DNA of 21,697 nt, taken from contig CAZIIK010000081.1 of assembly GCA_964539235.1 (NCBI GenBank), positions 1 through 21,697 on the forward strand. The letters run 5' to 3'. The notes beneath the pieces are model-generated. The model was not told the origin of the DNA. It searched no databases and saw nothing but the letters and a program-made list of their open reading frames with translations. The position numbers and the translations under genes are program-made. This stretch comes from CAZIIK01 sp964539235. GTDB taxonomy: Bacteria; Pseudomonadota; Gammaproteobacteria; Francisellales; CACEW01. Shown piece after piece: positions 8,245 through 15,994 of the stretch (the stretch's first letter is position 1; each line of letters opens with the position of its first letter).

Positions 8245-8661
8245 ATGGAAGCCCGTTTAACGAGACAAATCGTCAATAGTGCACTGAAGGCCAATTGTTA
8301 TCGGCTGCGCTCCTGGATTTTATGGGTGTTGATGCTGTTGGTGTTTGTGTCTGGTTTGGCAGTTGTGTGTGTCAAAAACGCGTATCGGCAAAATTTTATT
8401 CGATATCAAGCGCAAAAAGTGCGAGCACGCCAGCTGCATCAGCAGTGGAACCAACTCTTGCTCGAGGATACTGCTTGGGGTAGCTATAGCCGGATTGAAC
8501 GCATGGCTCAAGAAGATATGGGCATGCTCACGCCACCGGCAAGTGCCACTCGAATATTAACGTTGCCAGCACAAGTTGTGGGGGCGACCAGCGCCGTTGG
8601 AGATAACGTCAGTGAATTACCGCAAAACTCGCAGATCAACGCCACCACAGCCCAAAAATAA
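8245..8661 (+). CDS. ftsL: Cell division protein FtsL
   Basis: FtsL is a small bitopic inner-membrane protein of the FtsQLB complex that activates septal peptidoglycan synthesis by FtsWI. The 138-residue product has a short basic cytoplasmic N-terminus, one membrane segment (about residues 22-42) and a periplasmic helical stretch with heptad-like spacing (YQAQKVRARQLHQQWNQLLL). It then has the conserved LEDTAWGSYSRIERMAQEDMGM region. I chose the ATG at 8245, just after the rsmH stop; an upstream TTG at 8224 would overlap rsmH and lacks support. The C-terminal tail past about residue 95 is longer than in E. coli (121 residues in total). The 3' end overlaps the proposed ftsI start by about 50 bases. 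Position between rsmH and ftsI supports the call. Confidence 0.88.
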   Translation: MEARLTRQIVNSALKANCYRLRSWILWVLMLLVFVSGLAVVCVKNAYRQNFIRYQAQKVRARQLHQQWNQLLLEDTAWGSYSRIERMAQEDMGMLTPPASATRILTLPAQVVGATSAVGDNVSELPQNSQINATTAQK

Positions 8662-10318
8662 GCGGCCGGTGCGTTTGCGTTGGGTGTTTATCGTCCTTTT
8701 GTTGATTGCCGTGATCACTGCTATTTTGGTGCGCTTATACCATGTGCATGTTCATCAGCAGGACTTTCTGGTGAAGCAGGGAAGTTCCCGAAGCAATCGC
8801 TATCTCACCATCGCGGCTGACCGCTGAGTTATCGTTGATCGTCATGGCCATCCGTTGGCGATGAGCATGCCAGTTAAAACCTTATGGGTTGATCCTAAAC
8901 AGTTAAACATCCACGATCCACGTTGGCATCGAGTGTTAAAGCTTTTAAATCTGAATCCACAGTATTGGGATCAACGGATGGTTAAACATGCCACACAACG
9001 GTTTCTCTATTTAAAACGACAAATTCAACCGGCTGTGGCGCAAAAGGTACTCGCTTTAAAACTCCCAGGCGTGCATGCACAGCCTGCTTATCGACGTTTT
9101 TATCCTCAGGGTGAATCGACAACACCGTTGACGGGGTTTACCAGCGTTGATGGCATTGGTCAGGAAGGTATCGAGAAGCATTATCAAAACTGGTTAGCAG
9201 GCGAAGCCGGCAAACAAGCAATCACGCGTGATTTAAAGGGGCATATTTTCTTTGCGCATCAACTACAGGCACCGGAGCCAGGTCAATCTATTGCTCTGAG
9301 TATTGATTATCGCATGCAGTATTTGGTGTATCGTGCCCTCAAAACAGCCGTGGTGAAGCACCAGGCGATTTCCGCATCGGCAGTGTTGCTGAACGTTAAG
9401 ACCGGTGAAGTGCTCGCCATGGCCAGCTTCCCAGCATTTAATGCCAATCAGCGTGCGGATATCGATGCTGCCAGCGCCAAAAATCGAGCTGTGACTGATG
9501 TGTTTGAACCCGGATCAGTGATCAAACCTTTAGCCATGGTAGCGGTGTTGGACTCAGGACTAATCCCTGAAAATACGCAAATTGATACGGCACCGGGTCG
9601 GTGGCGTATTGGTCGGCATATTGTCCGTGATACGCGGAATTACGGCATGTTGAATTTGGAAGGCATTATTCAGAAATAGAGTAATGTGGGAATTAGCCAA
9701 CTGGTCACACAGCTGCCGGCAGATACTTTACCCAAAGCACTGCACAAATTTGGTTTTGGCCAACAAACAGGGGCTGGGTTTCCAGGTGAACGAACCGGTG
9801 TGTTACCAACTCCACGAATTTGGCGACCGTTTGCTTTAGCGACTTTATCGTTTGGCTATGGCTTGTCGGCGACAACACTGCAATTAGCTCAGGCATATGC
9901 AGTGATTGCCAATGGCTGCAAACGCGTTAAACCGACGCTTTTAAAGCGCCAAGGTGCAGTTGCTTATGAACAGGCATTCGATCCGCAGGTGACACAATCC
10001 GTTTTATCCATGCTGAAATCTGTGACGCGACCCGGCGGTACCGCAACCCGTGCACGCGTACCGGGCTATGCTGTTGCCGGCAAAACAGGGACTTCGCGCA
10101 AAGTCGGACCCGGTGGTTATTTGCCCGATAGTTACACGGCTGTGTTCGTGGGCATTATCCCAGCGAATAAACCGCGGTTGGTGATGGCTATCATGGTCGA
10201 CGATACGCGCGGTGATGCCTATTATGGCGGAAGTGTGGCTGCGCCGGTGTTTGCAGAGGTGATGCCCAAAATCATGCGTTGGTTGCATATTCCCCCGACT
10301 GAAAAGGATAAAATTTAA
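8612..10318 (+). pseudogene. ftsI: Peptidoglycan transpeptidase FtsI (PBP3), broken by two in-frame stops
   Basis: FtsI cross-links septal peptidoglycan. One continuous frame of 568 codons matches it from end to end but is cut by TGA at 8825-8827 (codon 72) and TAG at 9677-9679 (codon 356). The start is probably GTG at 8612, with GGAG at 8599-8602. Visible parts are the membrane anchor (about residues 17-34), the N-terminal pedestal domain, the SxxK motif in FEPGSVIKP (Ser302, Lys305) and the KTGT motif (491-494). The first stop replaces the conserved Gly of the R-G-x-I-x-D-R block. The second replaces the first Ser of the SxN catalytic motif (QK-stop-SNVG against QKSSNVG in E. coli). The frame is otherwise unshifted and well conserved, so the damage looks recent. 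Pieces 8861-9679 and 9686-10318 could be read only by re-initiation or readthrough and would separate SxxK from KTGT. Sequencing error remains possible. Confidence 0.9.
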
Positions 10319-10869
10319 TGAGTACGTATCGACATATGTGGGAGCCTGTCCGTTTTTGTTTGCACACAGGGTTGGTCATTGGTGTGATTTTACAATTGTC
10401 TTCGAGTCAGCTGATGCATATGCAGATTCCGCATGCCAATTTGTTTTTTGTAATGCATTTGGTCAGTGGTATTGCCACTTTTTGTTGCGCCAGTGCGTAC
10501 GTGTTGTACCGTTTATTGATGTCGGGCCAAACACTGCTTCCTTTATTCCCCTGGGCGCAATCAACTGGTCTGCGTGCGATTGGGCATGATATTCAGATCC
10601 TAAGGCGCTTGCGTTTGCCGGTGCGAGAATCCGGTGGGTTAGCCGGTTGTGTGCAAGGACTGGGTATTTTGTTAATTCTAACCATGGGCTTACTTGGTAC
10701 CGTGTGGGCAATCGTCTGGGGGTTTGCATTGCCGATGCCTGAAATCGCACATGTCATCATCGAGACACATAGCTTTTTGGCCACATTTGTGTGGATTTAC
10801 GTTGGCGGGCACGCGGCGATGGCAGGTTTGCATTACCTAATACCAGATGCCTGGTGTGAACGGGTATAG
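10318..10869 (+). CDS. Cytochrome b561-like membrane protein
   Basis: A 183-residue inner-membrane protein with four hydrophobic segments (about 13-32, 43-67, 114-138 and 153-175). Histidines sit where bacterial cytochrome b561 (CybB) has its haem ligands: His16 in the first segment, His47 in the second (MHLVSG, compare MIHVSCG in E. coli), and His151 and His165 around the fourth (THSFLATF...GGHAAMAGLHY, compare WHETLANL...GLHAAAALAHH). The family carries di-haem b proteins that exchange electrons with quinones; the actual partner here is unknown. Its ATG overlaps the ftsI stop (TAATG), implying translation coupled to ftsI, which is now broken. This is not a usual dcw-cluster gene. Confidence 0.75.
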   Translation: MSTYRHMWEPVRFCLHTGLVIGVILQLSSSQLMHMQIPHANLFFVMHLVSGIATFCCASAYVLYRLLMSGQTLLPLFPWAQSTGLRAIGHDIQILRRLRLPVRESGGLAGCVQGLGILLILTMGLLGTVWAIVWGFALPMPEIAHVIIETHSFLATFVWIYVGGHAAMAGLHYLIPDAWCERV

Positions 10870-10873
10870 CCGC

Positions 10874-12031
10874 ATGAAAATGACACCAAATGAATTGGAT
10901 ATGAAACGACAGCGCATTATTCAACAAGTGACGGTTGTGGGTGCGATAACCAATATATTTTTGGGTGTGATCAAAATTTTGGTGGGCATTGTAGGGCATT
11001 CAACTGCACTGGTGGCCGATGGTATTCATTCACTCGCCGATTTGTTGTGTGACGCCTTAGCCTGGGTGGCAACCTATTTCTCACATCAGCATGCGGATGA
11101 TAACCACCCCTATGGGCATCGGCGTTTTGAAACCGCAGCGACTTTTGTCTTGAGCTTCGTTTTAATTGTGGTGGGCATTGGTATTGCGTTAGACGCAATT
11201 CGTCATGTGATGGACCATACCCATCAGCGTCCAGATACCTACACGGTTTGGGTGGCTTTGTTATCGGTTCTGTTGAATGAAGGTCTATTTCGCTATCAGT
11301 TTATGCATGCAAAGCGTCTATTTTCAGATTTGTTGCGAGCCAATGCTTGGCACAGTCGAGGTGATGCGCTTTCTTCCTTAGTTGTGCTGGTCGGTTTGTT
11401 AGGGGCCATTTCTGGTTGGTATTTTTTGGATGCGATTGCCGCCATGATTGTGGGGCTGTTCATTGTCAAAATTGGTTTGGAATGGGGCTGGCGTGCGCTC
11501 AATGAATTAAGTGATGAAGCAGTTGACGAGCAGATGCGGGAGACTTTGCAGAAAATTATTGCTGAAACACCTGGTGTTGAGCATTTGCATCAGTTACGTA
11601 CGCGTCGTATGGCCGACCAGATCCTACTCGATGTTCATGTGGAAACCCTGCCGTATATCAGTGTGTCAGAAGGTCATTATATTGCGGAATTGGTCCGCCA
11701 CCGTTTGAAGCAAGAACAACCACGAGTGCAAGACGCTATCGTGCATATTGATGTCGATGATGATCAGCACTTGGATGAAACGACGTTCAAAGTCCCGCCT
11801 GATCGTGCACATGTACTGTCTGTGCTATTGCCGAAGTGGCAGCAGGTGCTTTTGCCAGGCGAATTAGATCGAGTGATATTGCATTACCTAGACTCAGGAT
11901 TAGAAGCTCATGCGATTGTTAAGTTAACAACACTCGAACGCTTAGGGTGTACAGCAGCAGAGTTGGCCGGAGAACTCCAAGCGCTCACGCCAAAACATCT
12001 CGCTAAAGTGGAGTTATTGTTGTCGCTTTAA
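10874..12031 (+). CDS. Cation diffusion facilitator family transporter
   Basis: Proton-driven efflux of divalent metal cations (Zn, Fe, Mn or similar) across the inner membrane. Family marks are ADGIHSLADLL in the second membrane segment (HxxxD metal site), HPYGHRRFE in the following loop, and ANAWHSRGDALSS in the fifth segment (a second HxxxD site). Five or six hydrophobic segments precede a cytoplasmic domain with HLHQLRTRRMADQILLDVHV, the ferredoxin-like fold of the family. The 385-residue product is about 80 residues longer than E. coli FieF; the extra C-terminal part (from about 300) has no recognised motif. The ATG at 10874 lies four bases after the preceding gene; an in-frame ATG at 10847 would overlap it. 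The 3' end overlaps ubiK on the other strand by 18 bases. Metal specificity cannot be read from the motifs. Confidence 0.9.
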   Translation: MKMTPNELDMKRQRIIQQVTVVGAITNIFLGVIKILVGIVGHSTALVADGIHSLADLLCDALAWVATYFSHQHADDNHPYGHRRFETAATFVLSFVLIVVGIGIALDAIRHVMDHTHQRPDTYTVWVALLSVLLNEGLFRYQFMHAKRLFSDLLRANAWHSRGDALSSLVVLVGLLGAISGWYFLDAIAAMIVGLFIVKIGLEWGWRALNELSDEAVDEQMRETLQKIIAETPGVEHLHQLRTRRMADQILLDVHVETLPYISVSEGHYIAELVRHRLKQEQPRVQDAIVHIDVDDDQHLDETTFKVPPDRAHVLSVLLPKWQQVLLPGELDRVILHYLDSGLEAHAIVKLTTLERLGCTAAELAGELQALTPKHLAKVELLLSL

Positions 12032-12247
12032 CTGCTGCTCTAATTCAGCCAATCTTTGACGGCATTTTTCCAGCAGTTTGACCTGAATATCGAATTCTTC
12101 GCGTGTAACTAAATCCAGCTTATGAAATTCTGCCTGCAGAATAGCTCGGAAATGTTTCTCTATTTCTGCTTTTGGTGTTTGCAGAGCGGGGGGTAAGCTT
12201 GCTTGTAATTTTTGCGCCAGTTTTTCAAAATTTTCGACATTAATCAT
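12014..12247 (-). CDS. ubiK: Ubiquinone biosynthesis accessory factor UbiK
   Basis: A 77-residue soluble protein of the UbiK (YqiC, BMFP) family. In E. coli it forms a complex with UbiJ that assists the lipid-soluble ubiquinone-making enzymes. The N-terminus, MINVENFEKLAQKLQASLPP, and the following amphipathic helix with FRAILQAEFHKLDLVTREEFD are family features. The C-terminal third (QVKLLEKCRQRLAELEQQLK) is a heptad-patterned coiled coil, as in known members. The partner gene ubiJ lies in this window at 19969. It is convergent with the cation-efflux gene, overlapping its last 18 bases, and divergent from glnB. Confidence 0.88.
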   Translation of the reverse strand: MINVENFEKLAQKLQASLPPALQTPKAEIEKHFRAILQAEFHKLDLVTREEFDIQVKLLEKCRQRLAELEQQLKRQQ

Positions 12248-12260
12248 ATGGGGCTGCGCC

Positions 12261-12289
12261 TTTGCATCATGCGGTTTGTTCGGTATTCT
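12261..12289 (+). promoter_or_regulatory. Possible promoter for glnB
   Basis: TTTGCA (12261-12266), 17-bp spacer, TATTCT (12284-12289). Each hexamer matches consensus at four of six positions, so this is a moderate sigma-70 candidate. It would give a start near 12296 and a leader of about 26 bases before the ATG at 12322. No sigma-54 -24/-12 element was seen in the same gap. Confidence 0.35.
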
Positions 12290-12321
12290 ACCAGGGTTTT
12301 AGCACCATGAAAGACAATGCC

Positions 12322-12660
12322 ATGAAATGGGTCACCGCCATTATCAAACCCTTTAAGTTAGATGAAGTCCGCGAAGCATTAACCGAAATGGGCATTCAAG
12401 GCATGACCGTTACTGAGGTCAAAGGTTTTGGGCGTCAAAAAGGCCATACAGAGTTGTATCGCGGTGCTGAATATATGGTTGATTTTCTACCTAAGGTGAA
12501 AATTGAACTGGCGGTTGAAGATGACTCGGTTGATGAAACCATTAATGCCATTGTTAAGGCGGCACAGGCAGGCCGCATTGGTGACGGCAAAATCTTTGTA
12601 ACACCCCTGGAACAGGTCGTACGTATTCGTACGGAAGAATCTGGAGCAGCGGCGCTGTAG
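12322..12660 (+). CDS. glnB: Nitrogen regulatory protein P-II
   Basis: PII is a trimeric sensor of 2-oxoglutarate, ATP/ADP and, through uridylylation, glutamine. From the ATG at 12322 the protein is 112 residues, exactly the length of GlnB. It begins MKWVTAIIKPFKLDEVREAL and has TEVKGFGRQKGHTELYRGAEY with the uridylylated T-loop Tyr51, then the C-terminal signature IGDGKIFVTPLEQVVRIRT. An in-frame ATG at 12307 would add five residues; neither start has a good ribosome site. No amtB or glnA is next to it. purD follows closely in the same direction, so they may be co-transcribed. GlnB is a better fit than GlnK, but the two are hard to tell apart by sequence. Confidence 0.92.
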   Translation: MKWVTAIIKPFKLDEVREALTEMGIQGMTVTEVKGFGRQKGHTELYRGAEYMVDFLPKVKIELAVEDDSVDETINAIVKAAQAGRIGDGKIFVTPLEQVVRIRTEESGAAAL

Positions 12661-12732
12661 GTCGTATCCTAGCGACAAACGATGAGCCAATTGTTACACT
12701 CCTCGGATCTTCAAAATATACAGGTCGCCGAC

Positions 12733-14040
12733 GTGTTAAAAATTCTATTGATTGGATCAGGCGCACGTGAACATGCGATTGCGCGTGCGATTAACGCCTC
12801 TGCAAAACCGCATGCACTGTTCTGTTTCGCCAGCAGCATTAATCCAGGTATTGTGCCGTTATGCGCAGGTTATCTCCCGGGTAAATTAGATGATGTTGCA
12901 GCTATTACGCATTATGCACAAAACCACGACATTGATTTTGCCATTGTCGGCCCAGAAGCACCATTAGCATTAGGTGTGGTAGATCAATTAGCTGCGTCAG
13001 GCATTAAAAGCATCGGTCCGACTCAAGTATTGGCACAGATTGAAACCAGCAAAGGGTTTACGCGTGATCTACTGTCAAAATACCAAGTGCCAGGCATGCC
13101 TGAATATCGCCGCTTTGAAGCCTTTGCACCAGAAGTGGTAGATTTTTTACGTCAGCTCGAGGACCAGTACGTCATTAAAGCCGATGGCCTGATGGGCGGG
13201 AAAGGTGTAAAAGTCGCCGGTGTGCATCTGCACGACGAAGCAGCTGCAATTGAATTTTGCCAGTCGATTGATGGGCCGTTTGTGGTGGAAGAAAAATTAG
13301 TGGGCCCAGAATTCTCTTTGATTGCTTTCTCTGACGGCGAACATTTAGTCCATATGCCTGCTGTGCAAGACCACAAACTGGCATTTGTCGGTGACACAGG
13401 TCCTAATACCGGTGGCATGGGCAGTTACAGTGATGTCGATCATAAATTACCGTTTTTGCGCGATGAAGACATTGCTGAGGCAATGGCGATTAATCAAGCA
13501 ACGATTGATGCGCTGCGGACAGAATTAGGCGTGCCCTATCAAGGTATTTTGTATGGTGGGTTTATGCGTACGCAAAGCGGTGTCAAATTGATTGAGTACA
13601 ATGCACGCTTTGGTGATCCTGAGGCCATTAATTTATTAGCTTTGCTACGCACCGACTTTTTGGCGATTTGTGAAGCGATGTTGTCGGGTAATCTGGATCA
13701 ATGCCCGATTGAGTTTGCATCGCAAGCAACCGTGGTTAAATACCTTGTGCCGAATGGGTATCCTGAAAACCCAGTCAAAGGCCAGGCGGTTGATTTATCT
13801 GCTGTTGAACGCGCGCATGATCTTTACTTCGCTGCTGTGGATCAGCAAGACAGTCAAGTCATTATGACCGGTTCGCGCGCCATCGCAGTCTTAGGTGTTG
13901 GCGATACGATTGCCGAGGCAGAGCAAATGGCTGAAAGTCTTGCCAGCCGGATTAAAGGTCCGGTGTTTTATCGGACCGATATTGGCACCGCGCCGTTGAT
14001 TGCCCAACGCATTCAACTGGTCGAGACATTTTTGTCATGA
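12733..14040 (+). CDS. purD: Phosphoribosylamine-glycine ligase
   Basis: PurD (GAR synthetase) joins phosphoribosylamine and glycine using ATP, the second step of purine synthesis. The N-terminal block ILLIGSGAREHAIARAI is the family's start. The ATP-grasp domain shows YVIKADGLMGGKGVKV, then QDHKLAFVGDTGPNTGGMG, and YNARFGDPEAINL, the PurD signature with metal-binding residues. I prefer the GTG at 12733, with AGGT at 12722-12725, because it starts directly before the first strand. The ATG at 12682 would add 17 residues of no recognised character. Length is 435 residues (E. coli 429). The C-terminal third (VVKYLVPNGYPENPVKG) differs clearly from the enterobacterial protein. The stop overlaps the purN start (ATGA). 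Confidence 0.93.
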   Translation: MLKILLIGSGAREHAIARAINASAKPHALFCFASSINPGIVPLCAGYLPGKLDDVAAITHYAQNHDIDFAIVGPEAPLALGVVDQLAASGIKSIGPTQVLAQIETSKGFTRDLLSKYQVPGMPEYRRFEAFAPEVVDFLRQLEDQYVIKADGLMGGKGVKVAGVHLHDEAAAIEFCQSIDGPFVVEEKLVGPEFSLIAFSDGEHLVHMPAVQDHKLAFVGDTGPNTGGMGSYSDVDHKLPFLRDEDIAEAMAINQATIDALRTELGVPYQGILYGGFMRTQSGVKLIEYNARFGDPEAINLLALLRTDFLAICEAMLSGNLDQCPIEFASQATVVKYLVPNGYPENPVKGQAVDLSAVERAHDLYFAAVDQQDSQVIMTGSRAIAVLGVGDTIAEAEQMAESLASRIKGPVFYRTDIGTAPLIAQRIQLVETFLS

Positions 14041-14612
14041 CACAAAAATTGGCCATACTCGGTTCCACACGGGGTTCAAATTTGCAATTCATTCTAGAAG
14101 CTATTGCGGGTCAGATCTTGGACGCCCGTGTAGAAGTGGTGGTGAGTAATCGTGCTGATGCCTATATTTTGGAACGTGCGCGTCAACATGGCATTCCACA
14201 CCATCACGTGCCTGTGAATGGTCAAAGTCGCGAGGCATATGACCGCCAAGTTCAGCAGATTTTATCGCACTACACCATCGATTTGATCCTGATGATTGGT
14301 TATATGCGCATTGCCTCTGCCTGGTTCGTGGCACAGTGGCCACGCAAGATTTTGAACATCCACCCTTCTTTGTTGCCCAAACATGCTGGGTTGATGGATT
14401 TAGCTGTGCATCAGGCGGTGCTTGATGCAGGTGATACAGAAACCGGGTGCACCGTGCATTTCGTTGAACCAATTGTGGACGGCGGCGAAATCGTGCTACA
14501 AAGGGCGTGTGCGGTTGGGCCTGCCGATACTGTGACCTCTTTGAAACAGAAGGTGCAGCATTTGGAGCAAGCCGCCTTGTTAGACAGTATTAAAATGACC
14601 AGGAGACACTAA
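14037..14612 (+). CDS. purN: Phosphoribosylglycinamide formyltransferase
   Basis: PurN (GAR transformylase) transfers a formyl group from 10-formyl-tetrahydrofolate to GAR, the product of PurD. Catalytic residues are in place: Asn107 and His109 in NIHPSLLP, and Asp148 in VDGGEI, matching Asn106, His108 and Asp144 of E. coli. The N-terminal phosphate-binding loop reads STRGSNLQ. The 191-residue length is near the usual 190-215. The ATG overlaps the purD stop by four bases, so the two successive enzymes are translationally coupled; in E. coli purN follows purM and purD follows purH instead. The substrate loop (HAGLMDLAVHQAVL) is unlike the enterobacterial form. Confidence 0.92.
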   Translation: MTQKLAILGSTRGSNLQFILEAIAGQILDARVEVVVSNRADAYILERARQHGIPHHHVPVNGQSREAYDRQVQQILSHYTIDLILMIGYMRIASAWFVAQWPRKILNIHPSLLPKHAGLMDLAVHQAVLDAGDTETGCTVHFVEPIVDGGEIVLQRACAVGPADTVTSLKQKVQHLEQAALLDSIKMTRRH

Positions 14613-14632
14613 ATATGCAAGGAGGCAGCAAT

Positions 14633-14956
14633 ATGGAAATTTATAAGCGCTTGGCTACGGCATGCAATCAGTTGGTGAAAGCCTTAGAAGCAGCAGGCGT
14701 GCACTTAATAGGTGATTGGTGCACTACGGCAGATATTGATCTGTTTGCAGACTTAGAAGATTTGTCGTCTACAGAGTTGAGAGAGGGTATTCAAACCATG
14801 CAAAGAGAATTACACATTTTGACTAGAAAATTGTCAGCAGCAATGCAGCCAGGTGCCTATTCGTCTAATACTTTTGTGCTGCGAAAAGGGCATGACCCTA
14901 AATACCCAGGCGCAGATGCGCACGAGGATTGGCGTACACCGGTTAATGGCAAGTAG
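14633..14956 (+). CDS. Unrecognised small protein
   Basis: I do not recognise this 107-residue protein. A near-perfect ribosome site, AAGGAGG (14619-14625), lies seven bases before the ATG at 14633. An in-frame ATG at 14615 is also possible, with AGGAG at 14601-14605. The N-terminal 75 residues look helical (IYKRLATACNQLVKALEAAG, and TELREGIQTMQRELHILTRKLSAAM) with an acidic middle (DIDLFADLEDL). The last 30 residues are polar and rich in Gly, Pro and His. There is no signal peptide or membrane segment. It follows purN by about 20 bases in the same direction, so it is probably the last gene of the glnB-purD-purN transcript. It ends before a candidate terminator. The strong ribosome site is the best evidence that it is real. 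Confidence 0.65.
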   Translation: MEIYKRLATACNQLVKALEAAGVHLIGDWCTTADIDLFADLEDLSSTELREGIQTMQRELHILTRKLSAAMQPGAYSSNTFVLRKGHDPKYPGADAHEDWRTPVNGK

Positions 14957-14963
14957 CCACGTC

Positions 14964-14987
14964 CATTGCCAATGACTGGCATGTTTT
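14964..14987 (+). terminator. Possible terminator after the purDN operon
   Basis: TGCCA (14967-14971) and TGGCA (14977-14981) form a five-pair stem with a five-base loop, extendable by CAT/ATG with a bulge, followed by TTTT (14984-14987). It lies just after the last rightward gene and before the convergent yqgE. An upstream TGGCAA (14947-14952) can also pair with the left arm. The T-run is short. Confidence 0.4.
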
Positions 14988-15000
14988 CATGAAAGTTAGA

Positions 15001-15552
15001 TTAAGCACTACCGCCATACTGTGTTAACAGTGATGGGTCCTTAATGCCGACCAGTGCTGCAGCTGTGCGCCAACGCTCACGAGCAGGTGTATGGAATAAG
15101 ATTTCTGGATTGGCTTCGCAGGTGATCCAACAATTTTGCTGAATTTCTGCTTCTAGTTGGCCAGGATCCCAACCGGAATAACCTAATGTCACCAGTGCGT
15201 CTTCTGGCCCTTCACCTTCTCCCATTGCCACCAGAATATCTTTGGAAGTTGTAACGGCAATTTGGTCTGTGACTGGCATAGAAGTGCGCCAGTCGCCTAA
15301 AGGTGCGTGGATCACAAAACCATGTTCTGGCTGCACCGGGCCGCCGAGAAACAGTGGTTTATCTGATGTGCGTTCGCCGACCGATATCTCCAAATGTTGC
15401 AAAATTTCTGTGAGTGGTGTTTCTGCTGTTTTATTGATGATTAAACCCATTGCACCTTCACGGTCATGTTGGCAGATATAGACAACACTGCCGCGAAATG
15501 GGCGTTCAGATAGTTGGGGCATCGCGATCATAAATTGATTTGTTAAATTCAT
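15001..15552 (-). CDS. YqgE/AlgH family protein (UPF0301)
   Basis: A 183-residue cytoplasmic protein of the YqgE/AlgH family. AlgH was linked to alginate regulation in Pseudomonas, but the biochemical role is unknown. Family features are the start MNLTNQFMIAMPQL, then FRGSVVYICQHDREGAMGLIINK, the GGPVQPEHGFVIH block, and LGYSGWDPGQLEAEI in the C-terminal half. The ATG at 15552 puts the first conserved block at the family's usual place; upstream in-frame starts up to 15627 would overlap the divergent mutT-like gene. Only 43 bases separate the two divergent starts. The usual downstream partner ruvX (yqgF) is not adjacent here. Confidence 0.9.
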   Translation of the reverse strand: MNLTNQFMIAMPQLSERPFRGSVVYICQHDREGAMGLIINKTAETPLTEILQHLEISVGERTSDKPLFLGGPVQPEHGFVIHAPLGDWRTSMPVTDQIAVTTSKDILVAMGEGEGPEDALVTLGYSGWDPGQLEAEIQQNCWITCEANPEILFHTPARERWRTAAALVGIKDPSLLTQYGGSA

Positions 15553-15595
15553 TTCAGTACCATACCGGCCAGCCAATTCAACCGGGAACCACCCT

Positions 15596-15994
15596 GTGCG
15601 TTGCATAAATGTCGTAGCAGCAATCATACCAAATAATCAACAAGAAGTATTCGTTACACAACGGCCACAAGGTAATCCGCTAGCGGGTTTATGGGAATTT
15701 CCCGGTGGTAAAATCGAACCGAATGAAACGGCATTTCAAGCATTAGTCCGTGAATGTCAGGAAGAGTTAGATATTACGATTACCCAAGCACGTTTATTTG
15801 CAGAAACAGTCGACCAAACGGAAGACATGCAAGTGAACTTAGCCTTTTGGTGGGTAGACAATTATGCAGGACAGCCCTTTGGTCGTGAAGGCCAGGCTGC
15901 CGAATGGGTGCCCATGAAAGCACTGGCACAGCGTCAGTTCCCAAAGGCCAATGCCGCATTACTCGACAGATTGGTTAACTTCGGAAAAGGTTAA
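15596..15994 (+). CDS. MutT-like Nudix hydrolase
   Basis: Probably an 8-oxo-dGTP diphosphatase that removes oxidised guanine nucleotides from the pool. The Nudix box is complete: Gly38, Glu44, Arg52-Glu53 and Glu56-Glu57 in GGKIEPNETAFQALVRECQE. The usual glycine near its end is replaced by Asp59. The 132-residue length and overall pattern (VVAAIIP, WEFPGGKIE) match E. coli MutT (129). The start is GTG at 15596, with GGGA about nine bases upstream; no ATG is available in a suitable place. Its last 36 bases overlap the 3' end of the broken ilvE on the other strand. Other Nudix specificities cannot be excluded. Confidence 0.85.
   Translation: MRCINVVAAIIPNNQQEVFVTQRPQGNPLAGLWEFPGGKIEPNETAFQALVRECQEELDITITQARLFAETVDQTEDMQVNLAFWWVDNYAGQPFGREGQAAEWVPMKALAQRQFPKANAALLDRLVNFGKG

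Noticed and set aside
8825..9679. Stop-codon reassignment or selenocysteine/pyrrolysine insertion explaining the ftsI stops
   Set aside because: TGA ends sbcB, dnaG, purD and hipA, TAG ends rpsU, glnB and the kinase gene, and the residues replaced are Gly and Ser, not Cys or Lys. No recoding hairpin was evident.
8855..10318. The ftsI pieces as two separate genes, or a naturally split transpeptidase
   Set aside because: All pieces share one frame with no rearrangement and join to a full-length FtsI. The second break destroys a catalytic motif, and no ribosome sites precede the pieces.
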